A stretch of DNA of 64,000 nucleotides, from positions 1 through 64,000 of the forward strand of contig JALQUB010000006.1 in NCBI GenBank assembly GCA_023268635.1, given 5' to 3'. The notes under the pieces are model-generated. The model ran no database searches, was not told the DNA's origin, and was given only the letters and a program-made list of their open reading frames with translations. Positions 1-11,046 of this stretch are shown here, one piece after another. Both the position numbers and the translations under genes were made by a program. Origin of the DNA: Pseudomonadales bacterium (GTDB lineage: Bacteria > Pseudomonadota > Gammaproteobacteria > Pseudomonadales > Pseudohongiellaceae). Each line of letters starts with the position of its first letter. Position 1 is the first letter of the stretch.

Positions 1-1300
1 TTCAAGCTTGCTGTTGACCCTGTGTCGCAATCTACGCGAACGCGGTGACCTCTTACTTCCTCTACGCGCAATCCACGTGGACCATGGCATTCACGCTGAA
101 TCTCAAGATTGGCGTCGCCATTGTGAGTCTCTGTGTGCTGAACTTGGTGTTGAACTCACCTGCTTTGAGGCAGAGCTGGCCGATTCCCCAGGAGGAGAGG
201 TGAGTGAGGAGGCTGCTCGGCATGCGCGTTACGCCTACTTCGAACAGGCGCTAGCCCCAGGAGAGTGTCTGCTACTGGCCCACCACCTAGATGACCAGCT
301 TGAGACGCTATTACTACGATTGCTCCGGGGGGCTGGAGTTGAGGGTTTGGCTGGGATGCCTCTAACACGCGTATTAGGCAATGGCTTGTTGCTGCGCCCA
401 CTGCTTGATTTTCCTCGTGCTATGCTCGAGCTTGCCGCTGACACTCTAGGGCTGAAATATGTCTCCGATCCGTCCAACGTGGATACGCAATATGATCGGA
501 ATTTGTTGCGGAATTCGGTTTTTCCCTTGCTTGAGGGGAGGTGGCCTCAATACCGGCAGAGTTGTGCCAAATCCCTGCAATTAATGGCAGAGTCGGATGA
601 GCTCAATAAGGCACTCGCCGATCTCGATATTCAGGCTTGCCGTGTTGGGTCAACGGGAAGATTGAATCTGCTTTGCGTTTCCGAATATACAGCTGCGCGG
701 CGGCGAAATCTGCTGCGGCGGTGGTTGCGAGAGTTGGGTCTTCCTACGGCGGGGTGGAATCTTCTCGACCGCCTTGAAAGGGAAGTCATTGCAAACCCTG
801 ATCATCCCGCTCACTGGAATCATGGCGATTTTACAGTGTATAGGGAGCGAGGCGATCTCGTTGCCGTGCGTAATATAGACTACGATAGATGTGTAAATGC
901 TAGCCATCTCTGGTCGCCGAGCGAACAGCACCGTATCGAGTTGCCGGGCAATGGTTCGATAGAGGTCACGTTCGCATCCAAATCCGTAATGGAAGACTTC
1001 GCCAGTGACAATAATACTCCACAATTTCTGGTCGCTTATCGCCAAGGGGGGGAGTCGATAAAACTGCCGGGGCGTGCCAACAAATCGCTTAAAAAATGGC
1101 TGAACGAATCGCGTGTCGCTCCATGGCTGCGGGATCGGCTGCCCTTGCTCTTCCTCGATGGGGAGCTAGTGTGGGTCGCCGAGCTCGGGCCCTCGGAGAC
1201 TTTCGCGTCACGCATTGCAGAGACCACAGTGAGGTTGCCCGGTGAAGTGGCAAATGTGACATTTCGGTGGCATCCGCCGGCGCTCGAATTGACTCAGTAG
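1..1300 (+). CDS. tilS: tRNA(Ile)-lysidine synthase, 5' end cut by window edge
   Basis: TilS uses ATP and lysine to convert C34 of the tRNA-Ile CAU anticodon to lysidine, so that it reads AUA. The frame is open from base 2 to the stop. The first residues (SSLLLTLCR) fit the end of the N-terminal PP-loop motif SGGxDS, so the true start and the first part of the P-loop lie outside the window. Next come AIHVDHGIH and the HHLDDQLETLLLRLLRGAG block, both typical of TilS N-type ATPases. The C-terminal part (GGESIKLPGRANKSLKKWLNE, W..RLPLL) matches the TilS C-terminal tRNA-binding domain. Translation could start at an internal TTG (base 8), but that would remove the ATP site. The gene is followed by pyrG in the same direction. 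The family call is firm; the real N-terminus is not visible. Confidence 0.93.
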   Translation, partial: SSLLLTLCRNLRERGDLLLPLRAIHVDHGIHAESQDWRRHCESLCAELGVELTCFEAELADSPGGEVSEEAARHARYAYFEQALAPGECLLLAHHLDDQLETLLLRLLRGAGVEGLAGMPLTRVLGNGLLLRPLLDFPRAMLELAADTLGLKYVSDPSNVDTQYDRNLLRNSVFPLLEGRWPQYRQSCAKSLQLMAESDELNKALADLDIQACRVGSTGRLNLLCVSEYTAARRRNLLRRWLRELGLPTAGWNLLDRLEREVIANPDHPAHWNHGDFTVYRERGDLVAVRNIDYDRCVNASHLWSPSEQHRIELPGNGSIEVTFASKSVMEDFASDNNTPQFLVAYRQGGESIKLPGRANKSLKKWLNESRVAPWLRDRLPLLFLDGELVWVAELGPSETFASRIAETTVRLPGEVANVTFRWHPPALELTQ

Positions 1301-1339
1301 CATCAATTCTCGATTGTGGCAGAAGGGGTGATCTGGTAG

Positions 1340-3894
<2,555 letters not shown>

Positions 3895-3938
3895 GCGGCG
3901 TGCGAGCCCTAGATTGGAAAATGAATAAACATAGGTAA

Positions 3939-5246
<1,308 letters not shown>

Positions 5247-5255
5247 GGTGAAACA

Positions 5256-5531
5256 GTGAAAAAGCTCATTGGCGTATTTTTCGTGTTCTTGATAGTTCTC
5301 CAGTACCAACTCTGGCTAGGAGATAATAGCGTGCACGAATTAGGCGTCATTGAGACCGATGTGATTGCTCAGGAGCGACTCAACGAAGAGTTGGCGAGTC
5401 GCAATCAGGTGCTTGAAGTCGAAGTACTTGATCTTAAGAATGGACTGGAAGCGGTTGAGGAGCGTGCGCGTTCTGAGTTGGGAATGATCGAAAAGGACGA
5501 AACCTTTTATATGATCGTCCCAGGGCGTTAA
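5256..5531 (+). CDS. ftsB: Cell division protein FtsB
   Basis: FtsB is a small bitopic inner-membrane protein that joins FtsL and FtsQ in the divisome and helps to activate septal wall synthesis by FtsWI. The 91-residue protein shows one membrane segment (residues about 3-20) followed by a heptad-rich coiled coil with polar and leucine spacing (about 28-75), the normal design for FtsB. Translation starts at GTG 5256 after AAGGTG. The location directly after eno is the standard position in gammaproteobacteria and supports the call, since the sequence itself is poorly conserved. Confidence 0.92.
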   Translation: MKKLIGVFFVFLIVLQYQLWLGDNSVHELGVIETDVIAQERLNEELASRNQVLEVEVLDLKNGLEAVEERARSELGMIEKDETFYMIVPGR

Positions 5532-5617
5532 GTGCACGCCATTTCCCGAAACACAGCGCCGCGTTTGCTGCTTGCGTTCAACTCTTCGTCCGGTTTCATA
5601 GTCTCAAGGAGAGACAG

Positions 5618-6313
5618 ATGACAATCTGGGCTATCGTTCCCGCGGCTGGAGTAGGGCGCCGATTCGGTGCGGCCACGCCTAAGCAATATCTTCCCTTGCT
5701 CGATCGATCCGTGCTCGAGTATTCGCTAGAAGCATTGCTATCCCAAGCCAATATAAAACGTATTTTCGTCGCTCTCAGTCCTGAAGATGGCGTTTGGCAA
5801 TCACTCGAATGTTCCCGTAATCCCCGTGTTGAATCCGTCCTAGGCGGTGGTGAGCGTCAGGACTCAGTTTGTAATGCTCTAAAGGCCATCAGCGAACGAG
5901 GTAGTCGGGATGACTGGGTGTTGGTGCACGATGCAGTGCGGCCCTGTGTGAAAAGTGAAGATATAGCCCGCTTAATCGAAGCAGTGCGAAAGGACGAGGT
6001 CGGCGGCCTGTTGGTCTCGGCGATGGATAACACGGTAAAGCGCCAATGTGCTGACTCTAGTCAGCGAGTAGGGGAGACTGTAGATCGAGCTGAGTTATGG
6101 AATGCCCTGACGCCGCAAATGTTTCGCGTTGGACTACTGCTCGATGCCCTAGAATCGGCGGCGGATGAAGGCGCCAGCATTACGGATGAATCGTCGGCGC
6201 TAGAGCGGCGAGGCTATTCGCCGCTGCTAGTGCCGAGCAGCAAAACCAATATAAAAATTACCCACCCCAGCGATCTCATTATTGCTGAAGCTATTTTAAA
6301 ACGAGATTTGTGA
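5618..6313 (+). CDS. ispD: 2-C-methyl-D-erythritol 4-phosphate cytidylyltransferase
   Basis: It couples CTP to MEP, the third step of the non-mevalonate isoprenoid pathway. In 231 residues it shows the nucleotidyl-transferase signature IVPAAGVGRRFGAATPKQYLPL at the N-terminus, GGGERQDSVCNAL, and VHDAVRPCV, which binds CTP and magnesium. A good ribosome binding site (AAGGAGA) lies ahead of the ATG. The C-terminal TNIKITHPSDLIIAEAIL is also typical. Its stop (TGA 6311-6313) is immediately upstream of ispF, the usual arrangement. The 86-base gap after ftsB shows no clear terminator. Confidence 0.97.
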   Translation: MTIWAIVPAAGVGRRFGAATPKQYLPLLDRSVLEYSLEALLSQANIKRIFVALSPEDGVWQSLECSRNPRVESVLGGGERQDSVCNALKAISERGSRDDWVLVHDAVRPCVKSEDIARLIEAVRKDEVGGLLVSAMDNTVKRQCADSSQRVGETVDRAELWNALTPQMFRVGLLLDALESAADEGASITDESSALERRGYSPLLVPSSKTNIKITHPSDLIIAEAILKRDL

Positions 6314-6324
6314 GGACTATGACT

Positions 6325-6831
6325 ATGTCGAAGATTCTCAATCCTAGAGTTGGGCATGGTTTCGATGTGCATCGCTTCGCCCTAACGGCGACTGCCGATA
6401 AGCCTCTAGTGCTTGGCGGTGTCACGCTGCCAGATGCCATGAGTCTCGAGGCGCACTCGGATGGCGATGTGGTGCTCCATGCACTCTGTGACGCGCTCTT
6501 GGGTGCGATAGGTGAAGGTGATATAGGTTTGCATTTTCCAGATACTGATCTCGCATTTAGCGGAGTTTCGAGTGGCAAGCTGCTTGAGCAGGTCTGGCAA
6601 TTGGTGACGGCGCGTGGCCTCTGTCTCGCCAACGCCGATATTACAGTAGTCGCTGAGTTGCCTAAGTTATCCCCCCATAGGAATGCCATGCGAGCGCAGA
6701 TTGCATCGACACTGGGCGTTGACGTTTCAACGCTCAATGTGAAAGCGACGACTACAGAGAAACTAGGGGCGATCGGCCGCGGTGAAGGGATTGCGTGCCA
6801 CGCGATTGTTCTGCTCTACCCAAGCGCATGA
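6325..6831 (+). CDS. ispF: 2-C-methyl-D-erythritol 2,4-cyclodiphosphate synthase
   Basis: It closes CDP-ME 2-phosphate to the cyclodiphosphate with release of CMP, in the same MEP pathway as ispD. The motif RVGHGFDVHRF gives the Asp and His zinc ligands near the N-terminus. LGGVTLP, EAHSDGDVVLHALCDALLGA (third zinc ligand), GDIGLHFPDTD and the KATTTEKLG block complete the trimeric active site. I chose ATG 6325 because GAGG at 6312-6315 is well spaced for it. ATG 6319 and GTG 6310 are also in frame, but the first is too close to the Shine-Dalgarno sequence and the second overlaps it. The stop overlaps the truD start by 4 bases. Confidence 0.96.
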   Translation: MSKILNPRVGHGFDVHRFALTATADKPLVLGGVTLPDAMSLEAHSDGDVVLHALCDALLGAIGEGDIGLHFPDTDLAFSGVSSGKLLEQVWQLVTARGLCLANADITVVAELPKLSPHRNAMRAQIASTLGVDVSTLNVKATTTEKLGAIGRGEGIACHAIVLLYPSA

Positions 6832-7955
6832 GTGCCGAAACCTCGAATACGCATGCCGCATTGCGGCCTTTAGCGTCTCTGGCTTACGCGTTGGGCAAGC
6901 CCGACAATGGCGCCGTAATTAAGCACGAGTTCGTCGATTTTAAGGTGGATGAAGAGTTGGCTTTCGAGCCGACGGGGTCAGGCGAGCACGTATTCGTGCG
7001 GGTAAGGAAAACCGATTCCTCGACTATAGACGTAGCGAAACGACTTGCTGAGGTGACCGCTGCGAAGCTGTCTGATGTCGGCTTCTCTGGCATGAAGGAC
7101 CGGCGCGGCGAAACCAGCCAATGGTTTAGTGTCAAGCTCGCGCAAGAGAGTGAGCACCGTCTGGCCGATCTCGAAGATGACAAGATCTGTATCCTCTCCA
7201 CTGCGCGTAATTCACGCAAGCTCAAGATAGGCAGCCATGCGCGCAATCACTTCCGGCTCCGATTGCGGAATTGCGAAGGTGAGCCTGCGGATTTCGAGCG
7301 CAGACTCCAGTCCATTTCTACTCAGGGCGTCCCCAATTATTTTGGCTCTCAACGCTTCGGTGCGCAGATGAGCAATCTCAAGCAGGTGTCTACGCTTATG
7401 CAGAGCGTGCTCGCAGGCGGCTCAGCGGATGCGCGTAAATTACCACGCTTCAAACGAGGACTCTTATTTTCTGCGGCGAGAGCCTATCTTTTTAATCAAG
7501 TGCTTTCTGAACGCATTAGGGCGGACAGCTGGGCTCGGTATCTCGAGGGAGATGTGCTGAGTTTGGACGGCAGTGGGCGATGCTTTGTGCTTAGGCCGGA
7601 TGAGGAGTGGGGGGGTGAGCTGCAGGAGCGTCTGCAGTGCATGGATATCCACCCAACGGGGCCGTTACCTGGGCTCATCGGCGCGAAAGATAAATATGTA
7701 AGCATCGCGCAAGCTGCCGATATTGAAGAGGTGGTGTTGAAAGAATTCGACTACCTGGTACAGGGCCTCAAGGCTTTTGGCTTGCACTATGCTCGCCGGC
7801 CCTTGCGATTCGCTGTGACGGATATGCATTGGCACTGGGAGCCCTCTTGTGTCGAATCACATACCCAGAATGACTTATGTCTTGAATTTATCTTACCGCG
7901 TGGGGCTTATGCCACTAGCCTCCTGCGGGAAATTTGCCAATTGCATGAAAGCTGA
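6828..7955 (+). CDS. truD: tRNA pseudouridine(13) synthase
   Basis: TruD isomerises U13 of tRNA-Glu to pseudouridine. The N-terminal part carries the diagnostic GFSGMKDRRGETSQWFSV, with the catalytic Asp in MKD. Later parts include GVPNYFGSQRFG and the closing PRGAYATSLLREI, both typical of TruD. The start ATG 6828 overlaps the ispF stop (ATGA), giving 375 residues, slightly longer than the 349 of E. coli. An in-frame start at 6795 inside ispF is less likely. In many gammaproteobacteria surE comes next, followed by pcm; here pcm follows directly after 27 bases. Confidence 0.96.
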   Translation: MSAETSNTHAALRPLASLAYALGKPDNGAVIKHEFVDFKVDEELAFEPTGSGEHVFVRVRKTDSSTIDVAKRLAEVTAAKLSDVGFSGMKDRRGETSQWFSVKLAQESEHRLADLEDDKICILSTARNSRKLKIGSHARNHFRLRLRNCEGEPADFERRLQSISTQGVPNYFGSQRFGAQMSNLKQVSTLMQSVLAGGSADARKLPRFKRGLLFSAARAYLFNQVLSERIRADSWARYLEGDVLSLDGSGRCFVLRPDEEWGGELQERLQCMDIHPTGPLPGLIGAKDKYVSIAQAADIEEVVLKEFDYLVQGLKAFGLHYARRPLRFAVTDMHWHWEPSCVESHTQNDLCLEFILPRGAYATSLLREICQLHES

Positions 7956-7982
7956 GTTTTTATCAGCGCTGAGAAAGTAAAC

Positions 7983-8666
7983 ATGAGCTTTAGAACAGAA
8001 TCGAGCCCCAATCTAAGTGGCATAGGAATGACGTCTCAACGGACTCGCGAGCGCTTGCTTGGCCGTTTAATGGATCAAGGAATTACGAGCATGGAGGTCT
8101 TAGATGTGATCCGTTCCACGCCTCGTCATATATTCTTGGATGAGGCTCTGTCGCATCGAGCCTACGAAGATGTCGCGCTGCCGATTGGTTTTAATCAGAC
8201 CATTTCCCAGCCTTATATTGTCGCACGCATGACCGAGATTGCGTTTCGTAGCGGCCCACTGACCAATGTGCTGGAAATAGGGACGGGTTGTGGTTATCAA
8301 ACATCGGTGCTCGCTCGCTTGGCGAAGAAGGTTTCGACGATCGAACGGATTAAGCCACTGCTCGATAAAGCGCGCAAAAAATTAAAATTGCTGGGGCTCC
8401 GTAATATCGATTTTAAACACGACGATGGCAGTCTCGGTTGGGAACGTAATGGGCCGTTTGATGCCATTATCACCACGGCCGCACCACAAACAATCCCCCA
8501 TGAACTCCTGTTTCAACTCAAGGACGGTGGCAGATTAGTTATTCCTGTTGGCGGTGAAGTGCAGCAGTTGCAGCTCATCACGCGTCTCGGTGATGATTTC
8601 CAACGCGAGAAATTAGAAGATGTCCGTTTCGTGCCATTGCTTGTCGGGCAGGTGCAGAACCGATGA
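7983..8666 (+). CDS. pcm: Protein-L-isoaspartate O-methyltransferase
   Basis: It methylates isoaspartyl residues in aged proteins using S-adenosylmethionine, the first step in repairing them to aspartate. The 227-residue protein has the family's ISQPYIVARMTE substrate segment, SAM motif I VLEIGTGCGYQTSVLA, and the later TTAAPQTIPHELLFQLKDGGRLVIPVG region. It lies between truD and a DUF368 gene with a 4-base overlap (ATGA 8663-8666). In the usual locus it is flanked by surE and leads to nlpD and rpoS; neither surE nor rpoS is present here. Confidence 0.96.
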   Translation: MSFRTESSPNLSGIGMTSQRTRERLLGRLMDQGITSMEVLDVIRSTPRHIFLDEALSHRAYEDVALPIGFNQTISQPYIVARMTEIAFRSGPLTNVLEIGTGCGYQTSVLARLAKKVSTIERIKPLLDKARKKLKLLGLRNIDFKHDDGSLGWERNGPFDAIITTAAPQTIPHELLFQLKDGGRLVIPVGGEVQQLQLITRLGDDFQREKLEDVRFVPLLVGQVQNR

Positions 8667-9571
8667 ATGAGAAGGGCTCCCGCTTCCCTACATGGTCATT
8701 GCTGATGGCGAAGGGGGTGCTAATCGGCATGAGCGATTCGGTGCCAGGGGTTTCAGGCGGCACAATCGCCGTGTTAACGGGGATTTATGACCGTCTAATT
8801 GCCGCGCTGAGCAGCTTGGATCTAACCGCATTGCGCTTGCTGCTGGGCGGTGAATTGAGGCGTGCTTGGGAGAGGGTGGACGGTTTCTTCCTCTTGCCTC
8901 TCGCCCTCGGTATGTTGGGTGGACTGCTGATTTCGGCGAATACGGTGCTTTATGCGCTCGAGCATTATCCGATACACCTAGGTGGCTTTTTTATTGGCTT
9001 GGTCATTGGTGCATTAGTGCTCTTGCGGCATGAGTATCGGCTCACCGAGTTTTGGGGTGTGTTATTGCTATTACTCGGCTTCTTTTGTTCCTTGGGTTTA
9101 GCCTGGGTGAGACCTGGGGCAACACATGACTCGGTCTTGTTTTTATTCATGGCGGGAGCGATTGCGATTAGTGCCATGCTATTACCGGGTTTGTCGGGTG
9201 CATTTTTGCTTATTTTGCTTGGTGTTTATGAACCGATGCTCGCGGCGGTGGTCGAATTTAATGTCTTGCCCCTCGCGATTTTTGCCTTGGGATGTGCGGT
9301 GGGCTTGCTCGTTTTTTCGCGCTTGTTAGATTGGGTGTTACATCGGTATCGCGGTCAGACCTACAGTTTGATTTGCGGCTTGTTACTTGGTTCGCTGTCA
9401 GTTATTTGGCCATGGCGTGTGGATATGCAGCCTGTTTGGCCGACAGACTTCGCGATAGCAAGTGGTGGCAGCGCCGAACTCAATGCGGCGTTGGTGGTGG
9501 GTTTTTCAGGCGTATGTTTGGTGCTTGTGCTTCATTGGTTTTTCGAGAGATTTCACAGCGCGGCAGATTGA
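8663..9571 (+). CDS. DUF368 membrane protein, putative undecaprenyl-phosphate translocase (PopT-like)
   Basis: This is a 302-residue polytopic inner-membrane protein with about eight hydrophobic helices. It carries the diagnostic DUF368 sequence DSVPGVSGGTIAVLTGIYDRLI near residue 25 and a second similar LLPGLSGAFLLILLGVY loop in the second half, suggesting an inverted repeat. DUF368 proteins have been reported to return undecaprenyl phosphate to the cytoplasmic face for reuse in wall and LPS synthesis, and some matter mainly at alkaline pH; that role is assigned here by family only. The start overlaps the pcm stop by 4 bases, and nlpD follows after 38 bases, placing it next to a cell-wall gene. 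Confidence 0.88.
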   Translation: MNEKGSRFPTWSLLMAKGVLIGMSDSVPGVSGGTIAVLTGIYDRLIAALSSLDLTALRLLLGGELRRAWERVDGFFLLPLALGMLGGLLISANTVLYALEHYPIHLGGFFIGLVIGALVLLRHEYRLTEFWGVLLLLLGFFCSLGLAWVRPGATHDSVLFLFMAGAIAISAMLLPGLSGAFLLILLGVYEPMLAAVVEFNVLPLAIFALGCAVGLLVFSRLLDWVLHRYRGQTYSLICGLLLGSLSVIWPWRVDMQPVWPTDFAIASGGSAELNAALVVGFSGVCLVLVLHWFFERFHSAAD

Positions 9572-9609
9572 TTCACTGAGTGCGCTAAGGGTTTGAGAGG
9601 AAAGGAAGA

Positions 9610-10554
9610 ATGCGGGTTTATCGTGCTGTTGGATTCACCTTATTGGTGTTACTCACGAGCTGTCGCAGCTATGAGGCGCCGATTGCTGATCAGGGAGATC
9701 GGCAGGTGATTTCTCCGCCCTTAATCGTGACAAGTTCGACCCCAGAGAGTCAGTTACGTCTGCCGTCGAGTTCTGCGGTGGTTGTATCCTCTTCAGGGGA
9801 TGTGACTCCGGTGGCAGATATTCGCCGCCCAGCCGAGGTGCGCGTCAGCGAGCCGGTGCGACGGATAGAATCGTCTGCGAATTCTCGTAAGCCGGCAGCG
9901 GCAAATCCACGGATGCACCGTGTGGGAGAGGGTGATTCCTTATATTCCATCGCCTTCGAATACGATTTAGATTTCCGCGAGGTGGCTCAGGCGAATAATC
10001 TTCGAGCGCCCTATACTATCTTTGTGGGTCAAGAACTGCTGCTCGATGCGATTGCTGCGCCGGTAGTGACAGGTGGAACAACAGCCATAGGCACAACGGT
10101 GCGTAACAATGGGGTTGCACAAGCTCAGGCTGGAACATTGGGGAGGGGAGGCGTAATACGCCGTGCGATTGGCATCGCGACGGGATCGCCAAATTGGCAA
10201 TGGCCAACCGAGACTACACGCGTGTTACGCGGCTTTGGCAGTGGGGAAGCTAGGGGAATTGATATCGCTGTACGAAATGGAGATCCCGTTATGGCCGCGG
10301 CTGACGGCGAAGTGGTGTATTCAGGACGGGGCGTCCAAGGCTCGGGCAATCTAATTATATTGCGCCACAACGACCGTTACTTGAGTGCCTATGCGCACAA
10401 TAGTGTGATGTTGGTCGAGGAAGGTGTGCAAGTGCGGGCGGGCGAACGGATCGCCGAGGCGGGAACGAATCTCGCGGGCGATCCACTGCTGCATTTTGAG
10501 ATTCGCGAGGACGGTAAGTCTATAGACCCAGTTAAACTGCTGCCCTCGCGCTAG
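9610..10554 (+). CDS. nlpD: NlpD-like LysM/M23 lipoprotein, amidase activator
   Basis: NlpD is an outer-membrane lipoprotein that activates the amidase AmiC for septal peptidoglycan splitting. The 314-residue protein has a signal sequence with lipobox LLTSC (Cys about residue 18), a low-complexity linker, a LysM domain near 101-145 (MHRVGEGDSLYSIAFEYDLDFREVAQANNL), and a C-terminal LytM/M23 domain. The LytM domain is degenerate: where active enzymes have HxGxD it reads EARGIDIA. It therefore probably lacks zinc and acts as an activator, as in known NlpD. A strong GAGGAAAGGAAG ribosome binding site precedes the ATG. rpoS normally follows; here the next gene is fdxA on the other strand, one base away. 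Confidence 0.94.
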   Translation: MRVYRAVGFTLLVLLTSCRSYEAPIADQGDRQVISPPLIVTSSTPESQLRLPSSSAVVVSSSGDVTPVADIRRPAEVRVSEPVRRIESSANSRKPAAANPRMHRVGEGDSLYSIAFEYDLDFREVAQANNLRAPYTIFVGQELLLDAIAAPVVTGGTTAIGTTVRNNGVAQAQAGTLGRGGVIRRAIGIATGSPNWQWPTETTRVLRGFGSGEARGIDIAVRNGDPVMAAADGEVVYSGRGVQGSGNLIILRHNDRYLSAYAHNSVMLVEEGVQVRAGERIAEAGTNLAGDPLLHFEIREDGKSIDPVKLLPSR

Positions 10555-10555
10555 C

Positions 10556-10879
10556 CTAGCGTTCGAGATATTGGAGTTTGTTCTCGACGTCAGTCCATTC
10601 TTCCGCTTCCGGAAGAGCGTCTTTTTTCTCAGTAATATTCGGCCACACTTCGGCAAGTTCCGCATTTAGCGCGAGGAATTGCTGCTGGTTTTCCGGGAGT
10701 TCATCCTCGGCGTAAATCGCGTCCACTGGGCATTCGGGTTCGCACAAGGCGCAGTCGATGCACTCGTCGGGATGGATGGCTAGGAAATTCGGCCCTTCGT
10801 AGAAGCAGTCTACGGGGCATACTTCCACACAGTCTGTGTGCTTACAGCGAATGCAGTTATCACCTACTACGAATGTCAT
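10556..10879 (-). CDS. fdxA: Seven-iron ferredoxin (FdxA type)
   Basis: This is a small electron carrier with one 3Fe-4S and one 4Fe-4S cluster. The 107-residue protein has [23 protein letters not shown] at the N-terminus and [19 protein letters not shown] after it, the cysteine spacing of Azotobacter-type seven-iron ferredoxins. The tail ([19 protein letters not shown]) is also characteristic. It faces nlpD, with stop codons separated by a single base, and lies downstream of mutS on the same strand with 167 bases between, enough for its own promoter. An fdxA next to mutS is normal in Pseudomonas-type genomes. Its redox partner is not known from the context. Confidence 0.95.
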   Translation of the reverse strand: MTFVVGDNCIRCKHTDCVEVCPVDCFYEGPNFLAIHPDECIDCALCEPECPVDAIYAEDELPENQQQFLALNAELAEVWPNITEKKDALPEAEEWTDVENKLQYLER

Positions 10880-11046
10880 GTTCTCTCCGCACTATCTTGA
10901 TGCTTACTAAATGCTTAATGTTTTTGGCGCGCACCGTCTTGATCGTTAGTAGCCGAGTGGCTCTATTGGCGCCGCGTCCTCGCGAAATCTGCGCTGAATT
11001 CTATCAGCTTTTTCGAATCCATGCCCCAGTGAATCGGGCTCTCTGC

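Noticed and set aside
650-1045. Open frame on the minus strand inside tilS
   Set aside because: Lies fully within the conserved tilS coding sequence, has no recognisable domain and no ribosome binding site; an overlap shadow.
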